A stretch of 64,000 nucleotides of DNA, from NCBI GenBank assembly GCA_017525245.1, contig JAFXTE010000047.1, positions 62,001 through 126,000 on the forward strand, read 5' to 3'. The notes under the pieces are model-generated. The model saw nothing but the letters and a program-made list of their open reading frames with translations. It ran no database searches and was not told the origin of the DNA. This document shows positions 27,444 to 34,575 of the stretch, piece after piece. How positions within the stretch are numbered: position 1 is the stretch's first letter; each line of letters begins with the position of its first letter. This DNA comes from Bacteroidales bacterium (GTDB lineage Bacteria; Bacteroidota; Bacteroidia; Bacteroidales; WCHB1-69). The position numbers and the translations under genes are program-made.

Positions 27444-28291
27444 TAATAAAACGTGGTCGTTGTTTTCCGTTCATACAACGGGATGTTCCAGCCCGCCTTG
27501 AATCCTACCAATCCGCTGAATTTATACGGCATGTCTGCAGTGGGACCTTCGAAAAAGACATAGTTTCGGTTCGGTCTGGTCCACATCTCGTGAAACTCAA
27601 CCCCGATAAAAAAGTTCAACATACGGTTTCTGTGTACAAACTGGTAGCCGATGAACTGACTGAGGACAAATCCGCCCGACCGACGGTCGTAGCCCTTGGC
27701 GTAGTTGTCGTCCAACTGGGGATATTGGTGGCTGTAGTCATCAAGACGTAGCCGATGGCTGAAGTAGCCACCACCAAGTTTGAGCCAGATACCGGAATTC
27801 TTCCAACGGTCCAAGGGGATAATCTTCCCGATGTCGGCTTGGACAGTCCAATAACGGCCTTCCGCCCGGATGCCGCCCGGCGACACCAGCCCGTTGCCGT
27901 CAATGACAATGCCGTCTTCATTGGCCAGCGTACCGTTGAAGAAATTCGGGTCGCGCATGTTCGCATTGAACATGTAGTCGAAATGGAAACCGACCGTCCA
28001 ATTTGACTTTGACTTGAACGTAAATCCCGGTCCGACAGCAAAATTGTTCTTGAACATGGCACGCAAATTGCCCATCGGGAAATGGTAGGCCATGTGCGCA
28101 TCCAACCAAATCATCGGAGCGGCAGTGTCCACATAGTCCTTGCTGGAAAAATCAGTCTGATAGACCGGTTTGCTCCGCTGCGCAACCATACTTTTCGGCA
28201 TTGACACGGCCACTATCACTGCCAAAAAGAGAAAAAGATGTAGCAAGCGACAACCTGCCACATCTTTTTCGGTATGCTTAAAATTAATCAT
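27437..28291 (-). CDS. Putative outer-membrane beta-barrel protein
   Basis: A 284-aa product from the ATG at 28289-28291. A hydrophobic stretch (LFLFLAVIVAVSMP) ends near MVAQ and fits a signal peptide with a long basic N-region. The mature part has alternating aromatic/polar residues, many Gly/Asn turns and a terminal TFYYR resembling a barrel end. This suggests an outer-membrane barrel. No specific family was recognised. It lies upstream of waaA in the same direction, which hints at an envelope role; the pairing is positional only. An ATG 13 codons upstream was not used because it precedes a polar stretch. Confidence 0.65.
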   Translation of the reverse strand: MINFKHTEKDVAGCRLLHLFLFLAVIVAVSMPKSMVAQRSKPVYQTDFSSKDYVDTAAPMIWLDAHMAYHFPMGNLRAMFKNNFAVGPGFTFKSKSNWTVGFHFDYMFNANMRDPNFFNGTLANEDGIVIDGNGLVSPGGIRAEGRYWTVQADIGKIIPLDRWKNSGIWLKLGGGYFSHRLRLDDYSHQYPQLDDNYAKGYDRRSGGFVLSQFIGYQFVHRNRMLNFFIGVEFHEMWTRPNRNYVFFEGPTADMPYKFSGLVGFKAGWNIPLYERKTTTTFYYR

Positions 28292-28333
28292 ATAATCTGA
28301 TCTGAATAATTCATACTTGACATCTGCCAAATA

Positions 28334-28425
28334 TGGCTTTTAGCTTTTGGCTTTTGGCCTTTGGCTTTTAGTGCCAATTCCTGTTGATAGCCAACAGCTA
28401 ACAGCTAACAGCCAACAGCCAACAT
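28334..28425. repeat. Heptanucleotide arrays (TTTTGGC/AACAGCC families)
   Basis: A run of TTTTGGC-type heptamers (28334-28370) is followed by AGCTAAC/AGCCAAC heptamers (28392-28424), the reverse-complement family. Together they form an imperfect inverted repeat between two minus-strand genes. Confidence 0.8.
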
Positions 28426-29624
28426 TAGTTCGTGCGTCCTGGATAGACCTTGAGGGCTTCGCGGAGGCATTCAACAGCTTTCTCCAAGTCGGAAACGTTG
28501 AGGCAGTAGCTGATACGCACCTCGTTAACGCCTTGACCCTTCTTGGAATAGAAGCCAGTGGCAGGAGCGAACATCACCGTGGCACCATTGTAGCTGAAGT
28601 CTTCGAGCAGCCAGCGGCAGAATTTGTCGGAGTCGTCGATGGGCAGACGGGCGACACAATAGAAAGCGCCCTTCGGCATCGGCACGAAACAACCGGGGAT
28701 GGCGTTCACACCGTTCACGATGGTATTTCTGCGAGCTACGTATTCCTTGTTGACGCTCTCGAAATACTCTTTGGGAGTATCAACGGCGGCCTCACCGAGA
28801 ATCTGACCGTAGGAAGGCGGGCTCAGACGGGCCTGCGCCATCTTCATCGCGGTATTGTAAACCTCCTTGTTATGCGTGATGAAAGCACCCACACGTACAC
28901 CACATGCGCTGTAACGCTTCGACACAGAGTCCAAAAGCACCACGTTGTCGGCAATGTCGGTCAACTCCATGACGGAGAAATGCTGGGCGCCATCGTAACA
29001 GAATTCACGATAAACCTCATCGGCGAAGAGGAAGAGGTCGTGTTTCTTGGCAATCTCACCCAACTTCAGGACTTCCTCCTTGGAATAGAGGTAGCCAGTG
29101 GGGTTGTTAGGGTTACAGATCATGATGGCCTTGGTCTTCGGGGTGATAACCTTCTCAAAATCCTCGATGGACGGCAGCGCGAAGCCGTTCTCAATCGTGG
29201 AGACGATGGGTTTCACCACCACGCCGCACATCGTGGCGAAGGCGTTGTAGTTGGCATAGAAAGGTTCCGGGATGATGATCTCGTCGCCGGAATCCATGCA
29301 GCTGTTGAAGGCGAAAAGGAGGCCTTCGCTGCCGCCGGTGGTGACGATAATCTCATCGGGAGTGATCTCGATACCCACGCTGTGGTAGTACTCCACTAAT
29401 TTCTTGCGATAGCTGATGTTACCGGCAGAGTGGCTGTAGGCAATCACCGGGATGTCAGCGTTGCGCACCGCATCACGAGCGCCTTTCGGGGTCTCGATGT
29501 CGGGCTGACCGATGTTCAAATGATAGACATGGATGCCACGAGCTTTGGCGGCATCAGAGAACGGGACGAGCTTCCGGATGGGGGAAGACTGCATGCTTGC
29601 ACCTTTTTGGGAAATTTTCGGCAT
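28425..29624 (-). CDS. PLP-dependent aminotransferase, class I/II
   Basis: A fold-type I aminotransferase of 399 aa, cytosolic, probably acting on aspartate or another amino acid. It shows the family blocks IGQPDIETP, TTGGSEGLLFAF, NPNNPTGYLYS, FADEVYREFCYDG and the PLP-Lys site LLDSVSKRYSACGVRVG. Substrate is not deducible. The preferred start is the ATG at 29622-29624 (MPKISQKGASMQSSP); an in-frame ATG 16 codons upstream would precede the protein with a Lys-rich segment close to the promoter. Confidence 0.9.
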   Translation of the reverse strand: MPKISQKGASMQSSPIRKLVPFSDAAKARGIHVYHLNIGQPDIETPKGARDAVRNADIPVIAYSHSAGNISYRKKLVEYYHSVGIEITPDEIIVTTGGSEGLLFAFNSCMDSGDEIIIPEPFYANYNAFATMCGVVVKPIVSTIENGFALPSIEDFEKVITPKTKAIMICNPNNPTGYLYSKEEVLKLGEIAKKHDLFLFADEVYREFCYDGAQHFSVMELTDIADNVVLLDSVSKRYSACGVRVGAFITHNKEVYNTAMKMAQARLSPPSYGQILGEAAVDTPKEYFESVNKEYVARRNTIVNGVNAIPGCFVPMPKGAFYCVARLPIDDSDKFCRWLLEDFSYNGATVMFAPATGFYSKKGQGVNEVRISYCLNVSDLEKAVECLREALKVYPGRTN

Positions 29625-29679
29625 AATTTTTATTTTATTAAATTGATAATCAGATACTTGAATTTTCTCCACTAAAGTG

Positions 29680-29688
29680 GCAAATATA
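29680..29688 (-). promoter_or_regulatory. -7 element for aminotransferase gene
   Basis: TATATTTGC on the minus strand, 56 nt before the preferred ATG. It lies so near the upstream ATG at 29672 that it supports the shorter protein. Confidence 0.55.
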
Positions 29689-29757
29689 TAAAATCTTTCT
29701 CAAGTTTCGCAAGTATGATTCAGACTGTTTGTGGAAATTTGTCGTTCAACGGAGGAG

Positions 29758-29945
29758 ATTCCGCCAGTTCCTGTCGTCACTGGCGGAATGGTGCGCCGCA
29801 TTCAAGGAAAAAGGGGGAAGAAGATGGGCGGCGGTCGTGAAACTTCAGACAACGGCAGCTATTTCCCCGCCGCCCATCTTCTTCCCCCTTGGTCTCATAC
29901 GGAGGTGCGCACCATTCCGCCGCGAACGCAGTGAGCGAGCGGAAT
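29758..29945. repeat. Large interrupted inverted repeat, non-coding
   Basis: Inner arms of 24 nt (29811-29834 and 29867-29890) are perfectly complementary. Outer arms of 15 nt (29782-29796 and 29907-29921) are also perfect, and a 32-nt loop lies between the inner arms. The left outer arm can instead pair with 29758-29768 in an 11-bp hairpin, and the right outer arm has a shorter partner at 29939-29945. The 29690-30028 interval holds no convincing gene. Confidence 0.85.
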
Positions 29946-29992
29946 CTCAAATCGTACGATAAACTTAAACTTAGAACTATTGACTATAACCC

Positions 29993-30027
29993 TGGCTTCA
30001 ATAACCAATAACCTCTAATCCATAACC
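29993..30027. repeat. Heptanucleotide repeat (ATAACCC/ATAACCA family)
   Basis: Degenerate units CTTCAATAACCAATAACC and so on, the reverse complement of the GGTTATT family. They lie directly beyond the 3' end of the radical-SAM gene. Confidence 0.7.
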
Positions 30028-30028
30028 A

Positions 30029-31075
30029 TTATCTGAAATTATAGCACCGCAGAATCGGTTCGCCTTCGGCCGGTCGCAGGTGCATGGCACCGCCCAGACA
30101 TTGCTTGTAATCTTTGCAGGAGGCGCACATGCCACAGTGCATCCATTTGCGGTCGCGCATGATTTGGAAGCGGTTGTCCCAAACATCCAGCAAGTTATCG
30201 TGATAGATGTTGCCTTGCCGGAATGATCGGTTGATGTTTGGGCAGGCAGAGATGTCGCCATTCAGCAACACGGACCCGATGTTGATGCCGGCGCGGCAGA
30301 AGAAATAGCTGTCTCTTACCTCTTCTTCGTACTTGCCCGTATAAGCTTCGCAGCTGAAGGTCAGGTTGATTTCGCCTTCGCGACGGGTGTCGGCGATAAA
30401 TTGCAGCATCTCTTCCACTTGGGAACGGCTAAGCATCAGTTCCGGGTCGCCCGCCGCACGTCCGATGGGGGCGATGGTGAACAACCGCCAGTACCGAATC
30501 CCGTTGGCGATGAGCAGTTCTTTAAGTTGCTGTAACTCTGGTAGATTCCGTTTATGCACGCAGGTGACAACATCATAGTTCAGCCGCGGCTCGTTAGCGA
30601 TGAGTCGCAACGCCCGCAGTGCCCGTTGGAAACTTTGCGGGTGCTGCCGTAACCAATTGTGCGTTTCCTCCAACCCGTCCAAACTGACGGTGACGGAACT
30701 CAACCCAGCGGCTACTAATTCGCAGTGTCGCTGCTCATCGTAGAGCATCCCGTTAGTGACGATGCCCCAGCGGAATCCGTGCTGTCGGAGGGTGCGTCCG
30801 CAGTCGGCCAGGTCCTCGCGCAATAACGGTTCCCCGCCGGTGATGGCGATGATGACGGTGTCGCGGGGATAGCGATGCTCCAAGGGTTCGATGGCGCGAA
30901 GAAAATCGGCGAACGGCATGTCCGCCACACGGGTCTCCGATTTGCAATCCGACCCGCAATGACGGCACGAAAGATTGCACCGCCATGTACACTCCCAAAA
31001 GAGATAGTTCAATTCGTGTATTTCGGTTTCATTCTTGCGAAACACACGGAACAGGAAACGCTTGAAAGCACTCAT
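30029..31075 (-). CDS. Radical SAM/SPASM enzyme of an rSAM-lipoprotein pair
   Basis: A 348-aa radical-SAM protein. The 4Fe-4S motif CxxxCxxC is C33-NLS-C37-RH-C40, in a Cys-dense start that also has C29 and C44. AITGGEPLLRED follows, as in SPASM maturases. The C-terminal SPASM region has conserved cysteines (FFCRAGINIGS, ISACPNI, HCGMCASCKDYKQC, LRCYNF). It lies one nt downstream of a small lipoprotein gene, which it probably modifies or serves. The arrangement matches my recollection of the TIGR04133/TIGR04134 rSAM/lipoprotein pair described from Bacteroidetes genomes. The chemistry is unknown. Confidence 0.85.
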   Translation of the reverse strand: MSAFKRFLFRVFRKNETEIHELNYLFWECTWRCNLSCRHCGSDCKSETRVADMPFADFLRAIEPLEHRYPRDTVIIAITGGEPLLREDLADCGRTLRQHGFRWGIVTNGMLYDEQRHCELVAAGLSSVTVSLDGLEETHNWLRQHPQSFQRALRALRLIANEPRLNYDVVTCVHKRNLPELQQLKELLIANGIRYWRLFTIAPIGRAAGDPELMLSRSQVEEMLQFIADTRREGEINLTFSCEAYTGKYEEEVRDSYFFCRAGINIGSVLLNGDISACPNINRSFRQGNIYHDNLLDVWDNRFQIMRDRKWMHCGMCASCKDYKQCLGGAMHLRPAEGEPILRCYNFR

Positions 31076-31076
31076 C

Positions 31077-31484
31077 TTATTGAGCGTCAGAAACTTTCTT
31101 GACCTTAAATCGCAGAGGCTGAGTCAAATCAGAACCATAAACCATGGTGTCCAAGGTTTCGTACTGTCCATTCTCTGTGCTGTCTATGTCCGTGACGGAA
31201 AATCGGAATTCTTGCATGTCGTACAGATAACGCTTCTCCGAGTCAAAGAAATTCCCATTATGGTCTGTGGTATCTACAAAACAAACCTCTTCAGATACAA
31301 CCATCAATCCTTCAACAGGTTCATTGGTTTCCACATCGGACACTCTACCTTGGATAACGGCTTCCATCTGATTCCCAGGCATTCCGTAACAAGCTTGAAA
31401 CGCGAACATCAGCGCGGTGAAAGAAAACGATCCGAACAAGAATCGGAGCAGTTTCTGTTTTTTCTCTTTGAGGTATTTGAACAT
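31077..31484 (-). CDS. Putative lipoprotein partnered with radical SAM enzyme
   Basis: A 135-aa protein from the ATG at 31482-31484. It has a basic N-region, a hydrophobic stretch and lipobox FQAC with Cys at residue 32. CYGMPG then follows directly after the modified Cys, as in lipoproteins encoded next to TIGR04133-type radical-SAM genes. The rest (VIQGRVSDVETNEPVEGLMVVS) resembles a carboxypeptidase-regulatory-like beta domain, with a C-terminal basic end. It is presumably the substrate or cofactor-bearing partner of the adjacent enzyme (inference). The start upstream at 31595 lies before the promoter and was rejected. Confidence 0.8.
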   Translation of the reverse strand: MFKYLKEKKQKLLRFLFGSFSFTALMFAFQACYGMPGNQMEAVIQGRVSDVETNEPVEGLMVVSEEVCFVDTTDHNGNFFDSEKRYLYDMQEFRFSVTDIDSTENGQYETLDTMVYGSDLTQPLRFKVKKVSDAQ

Positions 31485-31506
31485 AACGGCATCTTTTATT
31501 ATGGGT

Positions 31507-31515
31507 GCAAAAGTA
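31507..31515 (-). promoter_or_regulatory. -7 element of rSAM-lipoprotein operon
   Basis: TACTTTTGC on the minus strand, 22 nt before the lipoprotein ATG. It serves both genes of the pair. Confidence 0.6.
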
Positions 31516-31554
31516 CATAAATTACAAATATACACAGACAGATTAAATTGACGC

Positions 31555-31584
31555 TGTGGAGACGTTTCATGAAACGTCTCTACA
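31555..31584. repeat. Dispersed palindrome copy
   Basis: Outer arms TGTGGAGACG/CGTCTCTACA with one G/T mismatch and the same TTTCATGAAA centre as the 26.1-kb copy. It lies between the divergent lipoprotein and rsmA promoters. Confidence 0.85.
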
Positions 31585-31621
31585 TAAAGATGCAAAAAAG
31601 CCTAAAGGTTACAAAATTGTG

Positions 31622-31630
31622 TATCTTTGC
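31622..31630 (+). promoter_or_regulatory. -7 element for rsmA
   Basis: TATCTTTGC, perfect consensus. It predicts a leader of about 150 nt filled with two heptanucleotide arrays before the rsmA ATG. Confidence 0.6.
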
Positions 31631-31636
31631 CGGATA

Positions 31637-31786
31637 ATAAGACGTAAGACGTAAGACGTAAAACGTAAAACTTTGGGCAGAAAACGGAGGAAATGAAATT
31701 TATGATAAAATATCTTTTGTCTTCAAAAGTCTTAAGTCTCAAGTCTTAAGTCTCAAGTCTCAAATCTCAAGTCTCAAATCTACAAA
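31637..31786. repeat. Two heptanucleotide arrays in the rsmA leader
   Basis: GACGTAA units (31640-31670) and then AGTCTCA/AGTCTTA/AATCTCA units (31721-31786), both strictly 7-nt in period and unrelated to one another in sequence. They would be part of the rsmA transcript. Confidence 0.85.
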
Positions 31787-31787
31787 T

Positions 31788-32552
31788 ATGGTACGAGCAA
31801 AGAAACGATTAGGACAGCATTTTCTGAATAACCAGGCGATTGCGCAGGATATCGCCGACGCCATCCGCACGCCCGACGCGCATGTGATAGAGATCGGACC
31901 GGGCATGGGCGTGTTGACACAATATCTCCTGCAGCGCGAGTTCCCACAGTTCGCTGTTATCGAGCTGGACGAGGAATCCGTTGAGTATCTGCAAGTTCAC
32001 TATCCGGAATTGGGTAACAATCTGATTCACGGCGATTTCCTGCAATATCAACTATCGAATTTCTATGACGGCCCGAAGGTGATTGTCGGCAATTTCCCCT
32101 ACAACATCTCCTCACAAATTCTGTTCAAGGTTTTGGACGAGAAAGAGACCGTGGTGGAGCTGGTGGGCATGTTCCAGAAGGAGGTGGCCGAGCGGGTGTG
32201 TGCCCACGCGGGCAACAAACAGTACGGCATCCTAAGCGTCTTGCTACAAGCATATTACGACACCGAATATCTCTTCACCGTAGGAGAGCATGAGTTCACG
32301 CCGCCGCCGCAGGTGAAGTCAGCCGTCATCCGTCTCACCCGCAACTTCGACAAGAAGCTGAACTGCGACGAGAAGACCTTCCGCACGGTGGTGAAAACCG
32401 CCTTCAACTACCGCCGCAAGACCCTCCGCAACGCGTTACAGTCGCTGCCCTTTGACAAGGCCTTCATGGAAACCGAGCCGCTGTTCACGAAACGCGCGGA
32501 GCAGTTGTCGTTGGGGGAATTCGAGTATTTGACGGGGAAATTGTCGTTTTAA
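31788..32552 (+). CDS. rsmA: 16S rRNA dimethyladenosine transferase RsmA (KsgA)
   Basis: It dimethylates two adjacent adenosines in helix 45 of 16S rRNA during 30S maturation. The 254-aa product has the SAM-binding EIGPGMGVLTQYLL, VIELDEESVEYL and the catalytic NFPYNIS motif, followed by FTPPPQVKSAVIRL and the small C-terminal helical domain. N-terminal AKKRLGQHFL is diagnostic. It overlaps the 3' end of the convergent deiminase gene by 4 nt. Confidence 0.96.
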   Translation: MVRAKKRLGQHFLNNQAIAQDIADAIRTPDAHVIEIGPGMGVLTQYLLQREFPQFAVIELDEESVEYLQVHYPELGNNLIHGDFLQYQLSNFYDGPKVIVGNFPYNISSQILFKVLDEKETVVELVGMFQKEVAERVCAHAGNKQYGILSVLLQAYYDTEYLFTVGEHEFTPPPQVKSAVIRLTRNFDKKLNCDEKTFRTVVKTAFNYRRKTLRNALQSLPFDKAFMETEPLFTKRAEQLSLGEFEYLTGKLSF

Positions 32553-33397
32553 ACTTTAATATTCCATGAAATACAGTTCAGCGCACCGCCTCTTTTGACG
32601 GCTTCCAAAGAGGGTATGCCGACCACTTCGCATTCGGGACAGGTGTTTTTGATTTGTTTCAGAGCTTGTTCATCTTCCTCAATTCCCAATTGTGGCACCA
32701 AAATCAAGTTGCCCACTTGCAGGAAATTGATGTAACACCAACTGTATTTATCATGCTTTTCTACATTGAATTTCAACGGGATGATTTCAAAGCGTTTTTC
32801 CAATATTTCATAGAAAAGGTTGTAAAACTTTGTTGAGAAATCATCATAGTTGGTCAGGAGAATCTTTCCGTCACCAACGTAATGAACAATGCCGTCACTA
32901 TGTCCATATCTGTCGCATTTTTCCCTCGGCAGAAAAAGAATGTCGCATTGGAAAGCGTCGCGCAGCATCTTTTCTACCTCAGCGCGAGATTTGTCTTGGT
33001 TTTCTTCAAACACCTTCTCCGTCATCACAACGGTATCGCCGCATTTCACCACGTTGCCGCCGTCCAAAACGAGGTTGATTCTGATACTTTTGGGTAGTAG
33101 CTGCTGCAAATGGTTCGCTTCTGATTGGAACACATCATCGGGATTGGTTTGAACGCTTTGGCCGTATGTGTCTTTCAAATAATTGGGCGTATATTTGTAG
33201 AACACGAAACGCTCTTTTTCAATCTGGATGGGCATGAAATCTCGGCACCAGATGTCTTCGGTTTTCGATAGGTAGTCGTACGGAATCCCATACTTTGTCA
33301 ACGCCTCCGTGATGTGAGTGTTCAGGATCGGGCACTTCTTCGGCAACAGGTCGGAGAAGTAAACGGTGTTGGTTTGGTTGTCGGTGATCATATCCAT
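32549..33397 (-). CDS. Peptidylarginine/agmatine deiminase-family protein
   Basis: A 282-aa amidinotransferase-fold protein of the PAD/agmatine deiminase family (hydrolysis of a guanidino group to urea plus ammonia). The family signature is visible in order: DIWCRDFMPIQ, VLDGGNVVKCGD, RYGHSDGIVHYV (catalytic His) and, near the end, RGGALNCISWNI with the nucleophilic Cys. The chain is shorter than typical agmatine deiminases (about 340-370 aa), so substrate is uncertain. The start is the ATG at 33397, with another in-frame ATG two codons later. It is AT-richer than rsmA, with which it converges. Confidence 0.82.
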   Translation of the reverse strand: MDMITDNQTNTVYFSDLLPKKCPILNTHITEALTKYGIPYDYLSKTEDIWCRDFMPIQIEKERFVFYKYTPNYLKDTYGQSVQTNPDDVFQSEANHLQQLLPKSIRINLVLDGGNVVKCGDTVVMTEKVFEENQDKSRAEVEKMLRDAFQCDILFLPREKCDRYGHSDGIVHYVGDGKILLTNYDDFSTKFYNLFYEILEKRFEIIPLKFNVEKHDKYSWCYINFLQVGNLILVPQLGIEEDEQALKQIKNTCPECEVVGIPSLEAVKRGGALNCISWNIKV

Positions 33398-33401
33398 TGT
33401 T

Positions 33402-33459
33402 ATGATTTTATTTAGAGAACAAATTCCTTTATGATTTTATTTAGAGAACAAATTCCTTT
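33402..33459. repeat. Exact 29-bp tandem duplication
   Basis: 33402-33430 and 33431-33459 are identical. The second copy contains the last codons and stop of the 215-aa gene; the first is a free repeat of the same 3' end in the spacer before the deiminase gene. Confidence 0.9.
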
Positions 33460-34084
33460 CTATGGTATATTTTTTTTCAATACTTTTCACCACGCCTTTT
33501 CTTTTGTCATACCAAGTCCGTTCTGTATTCCAATTTGTTATATCTCCATCATAGAAACACAAATTATAATCCCCATCTATATTATCAATCATTGCTGTCT
33601 GGCCTAATAAACGTTTTGTGGTTTTTGGCTCCTTTGCAACGTGAAATTTAGACTTTTGCAATTTAGGCATATAACTTCCCTTGCAAGCATTTAATAATTC
33701 ATCTTTGCAACTCAACGGTCCTGTGATAAGTTTTTGACCATCACCTTTCAAAGATCTGATGAGAATTCCACCAAATCGATTATCACTATATTTACTTTCA
33801 AAGCATATGTCAACTCCGCTCAAATGGTAGAATAAATCACCTGCTTTGTATTCGTTTCTTGCATATGTGACGATATTCCAATCTTCATTGAAATCGTTTT
33901 TGTCAAAATAATAAAACTCTATTTCCGCAAGATTGTAATATTTCTTCTCTTTTTCACCACATTCAATACAAAAATCACTCAATAGTTGTTTTGCAATAGA
34001 AAAGCATTTGTTTTGAAACTCTTTCACATTATCTGCCGTTAATCCATCAAATGGATTCTTCAAAAAATCAAATTTTTCTTCCAT
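33437..34084 (-). CDS. Hypothetical protein
   Basis: A 215-aa AT-rich gene, with start ATG at 34082-34084 (a GTG two codons upstream is possible). No signal peptide or membrane segment. Visible blocks are YYNLAEIEFYYFD, VTYARNEYKAGDLFYHLSG, VDICFES and FGGILIRSL. This pattern of AEIEFYY, FYHLSG and GGILIRS recalls a widespread uncharacterised protein family sometimes seen with DNA-glycosylase-like annotation, but no function can be given. It has a good promoter (34123) and low GC, unlike rsmA and rarA, suggesting acquisition. Its 3' end is exactly duplicated downstream. Confidence 0.75.
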   Translation of the reverse strand: MEEKFDFLKNPFDGLTADNVKEFQNKCFSIAKQLLSDFCIECGEKEKKYYNLAEIEFYYFDKNDFNEDWNIVTYARNEYKAGDLFYHLSGVDICFESKYSDNRFGGILIRSLKGDGQKLITGPLSCKDELLNACKGSYMPKLQKSKFHVAKEPKTTKRLLGQTAMIDNIDGDYNLCFYDGDITNWNTERTWYDKRKGVVKSIEKKYTIERNLFSK

Positions 34085-34122
34085 AATCACTCGTTTTTTT
34101 GTTTATAAATAACTTTCAAAGT

Positions 34123-34131
34123 GCAAAGGTA
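34123..34131 (-). promoter_or_regulatory. -7 element for the 215-aa gene
   Basis: TACCTTTGC on the minus strand, 38 nt before the ATG. Confidence 0.55.
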
Positions 34132-34269
34132 AAGCGGAAAAATGAAACCGCCAAACTTTTTTTGTTAATTTTTGTCAAGATTTTCGAAAAGATATTTATT
34201 ACATTCCTAACACCGCTTATTTTCAGCGGATTACGATTTTTTTACTCTCACGTCCCACTTCCCATCGTA

Positions 34270-34374
34270 GTGTGTCTTCAACACACCGGCCATGGCGAGC
34301 ATCGCCGTACCCCACACCGCACTCCCTATGGTCGTTTGGTGTGGGGTTATTAAAATATAGTGTCTTCGACACTA
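34270..34374. repeat. Cluster of four hairpins in a 485-nt gene-free stretch
   Basis: In order: GTGTGT/ACACAC (34270-34286), GGCGA/TCGCC (34294-34306), ACCCCACACC/GGTGTGGGGT (34309-34347) and TAGTGTC/GACACTA (34358-34374). The first and last share the core GTGTCTTC. Apart from these and the promoters at its ends, the AT-rich interval 34085-34575 holds no gene I can support. Confidence 0.7.
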
Positions 34375-34522
34375 CTGGAAATACATCCTTGCATTTCTTT
34401 CCGAAAACCCAATCAAAAAATTTAACTATTCAAATCAAAATAGTTAAATTAAAATTACAACCGATTGGTTTTCAAGAATAAAAATATTTTGCAAAACCCT
34501 TGACAAGAGGGCGGTTTTGTTG

Positions 34523-34531
34523 TATATTTGT
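34523..34531 (+). promoter_or_regulatory. -7 element for DUF1016 gene
   Basis: TATATTTGT, one base off consensus, 45 nt before the ATG at 34576. Confidence 0.5.
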
Positions 34532-34575
34532 CAGCGGAAATCATTAGTATTATCAATCACCAAAAACAAAATGTT

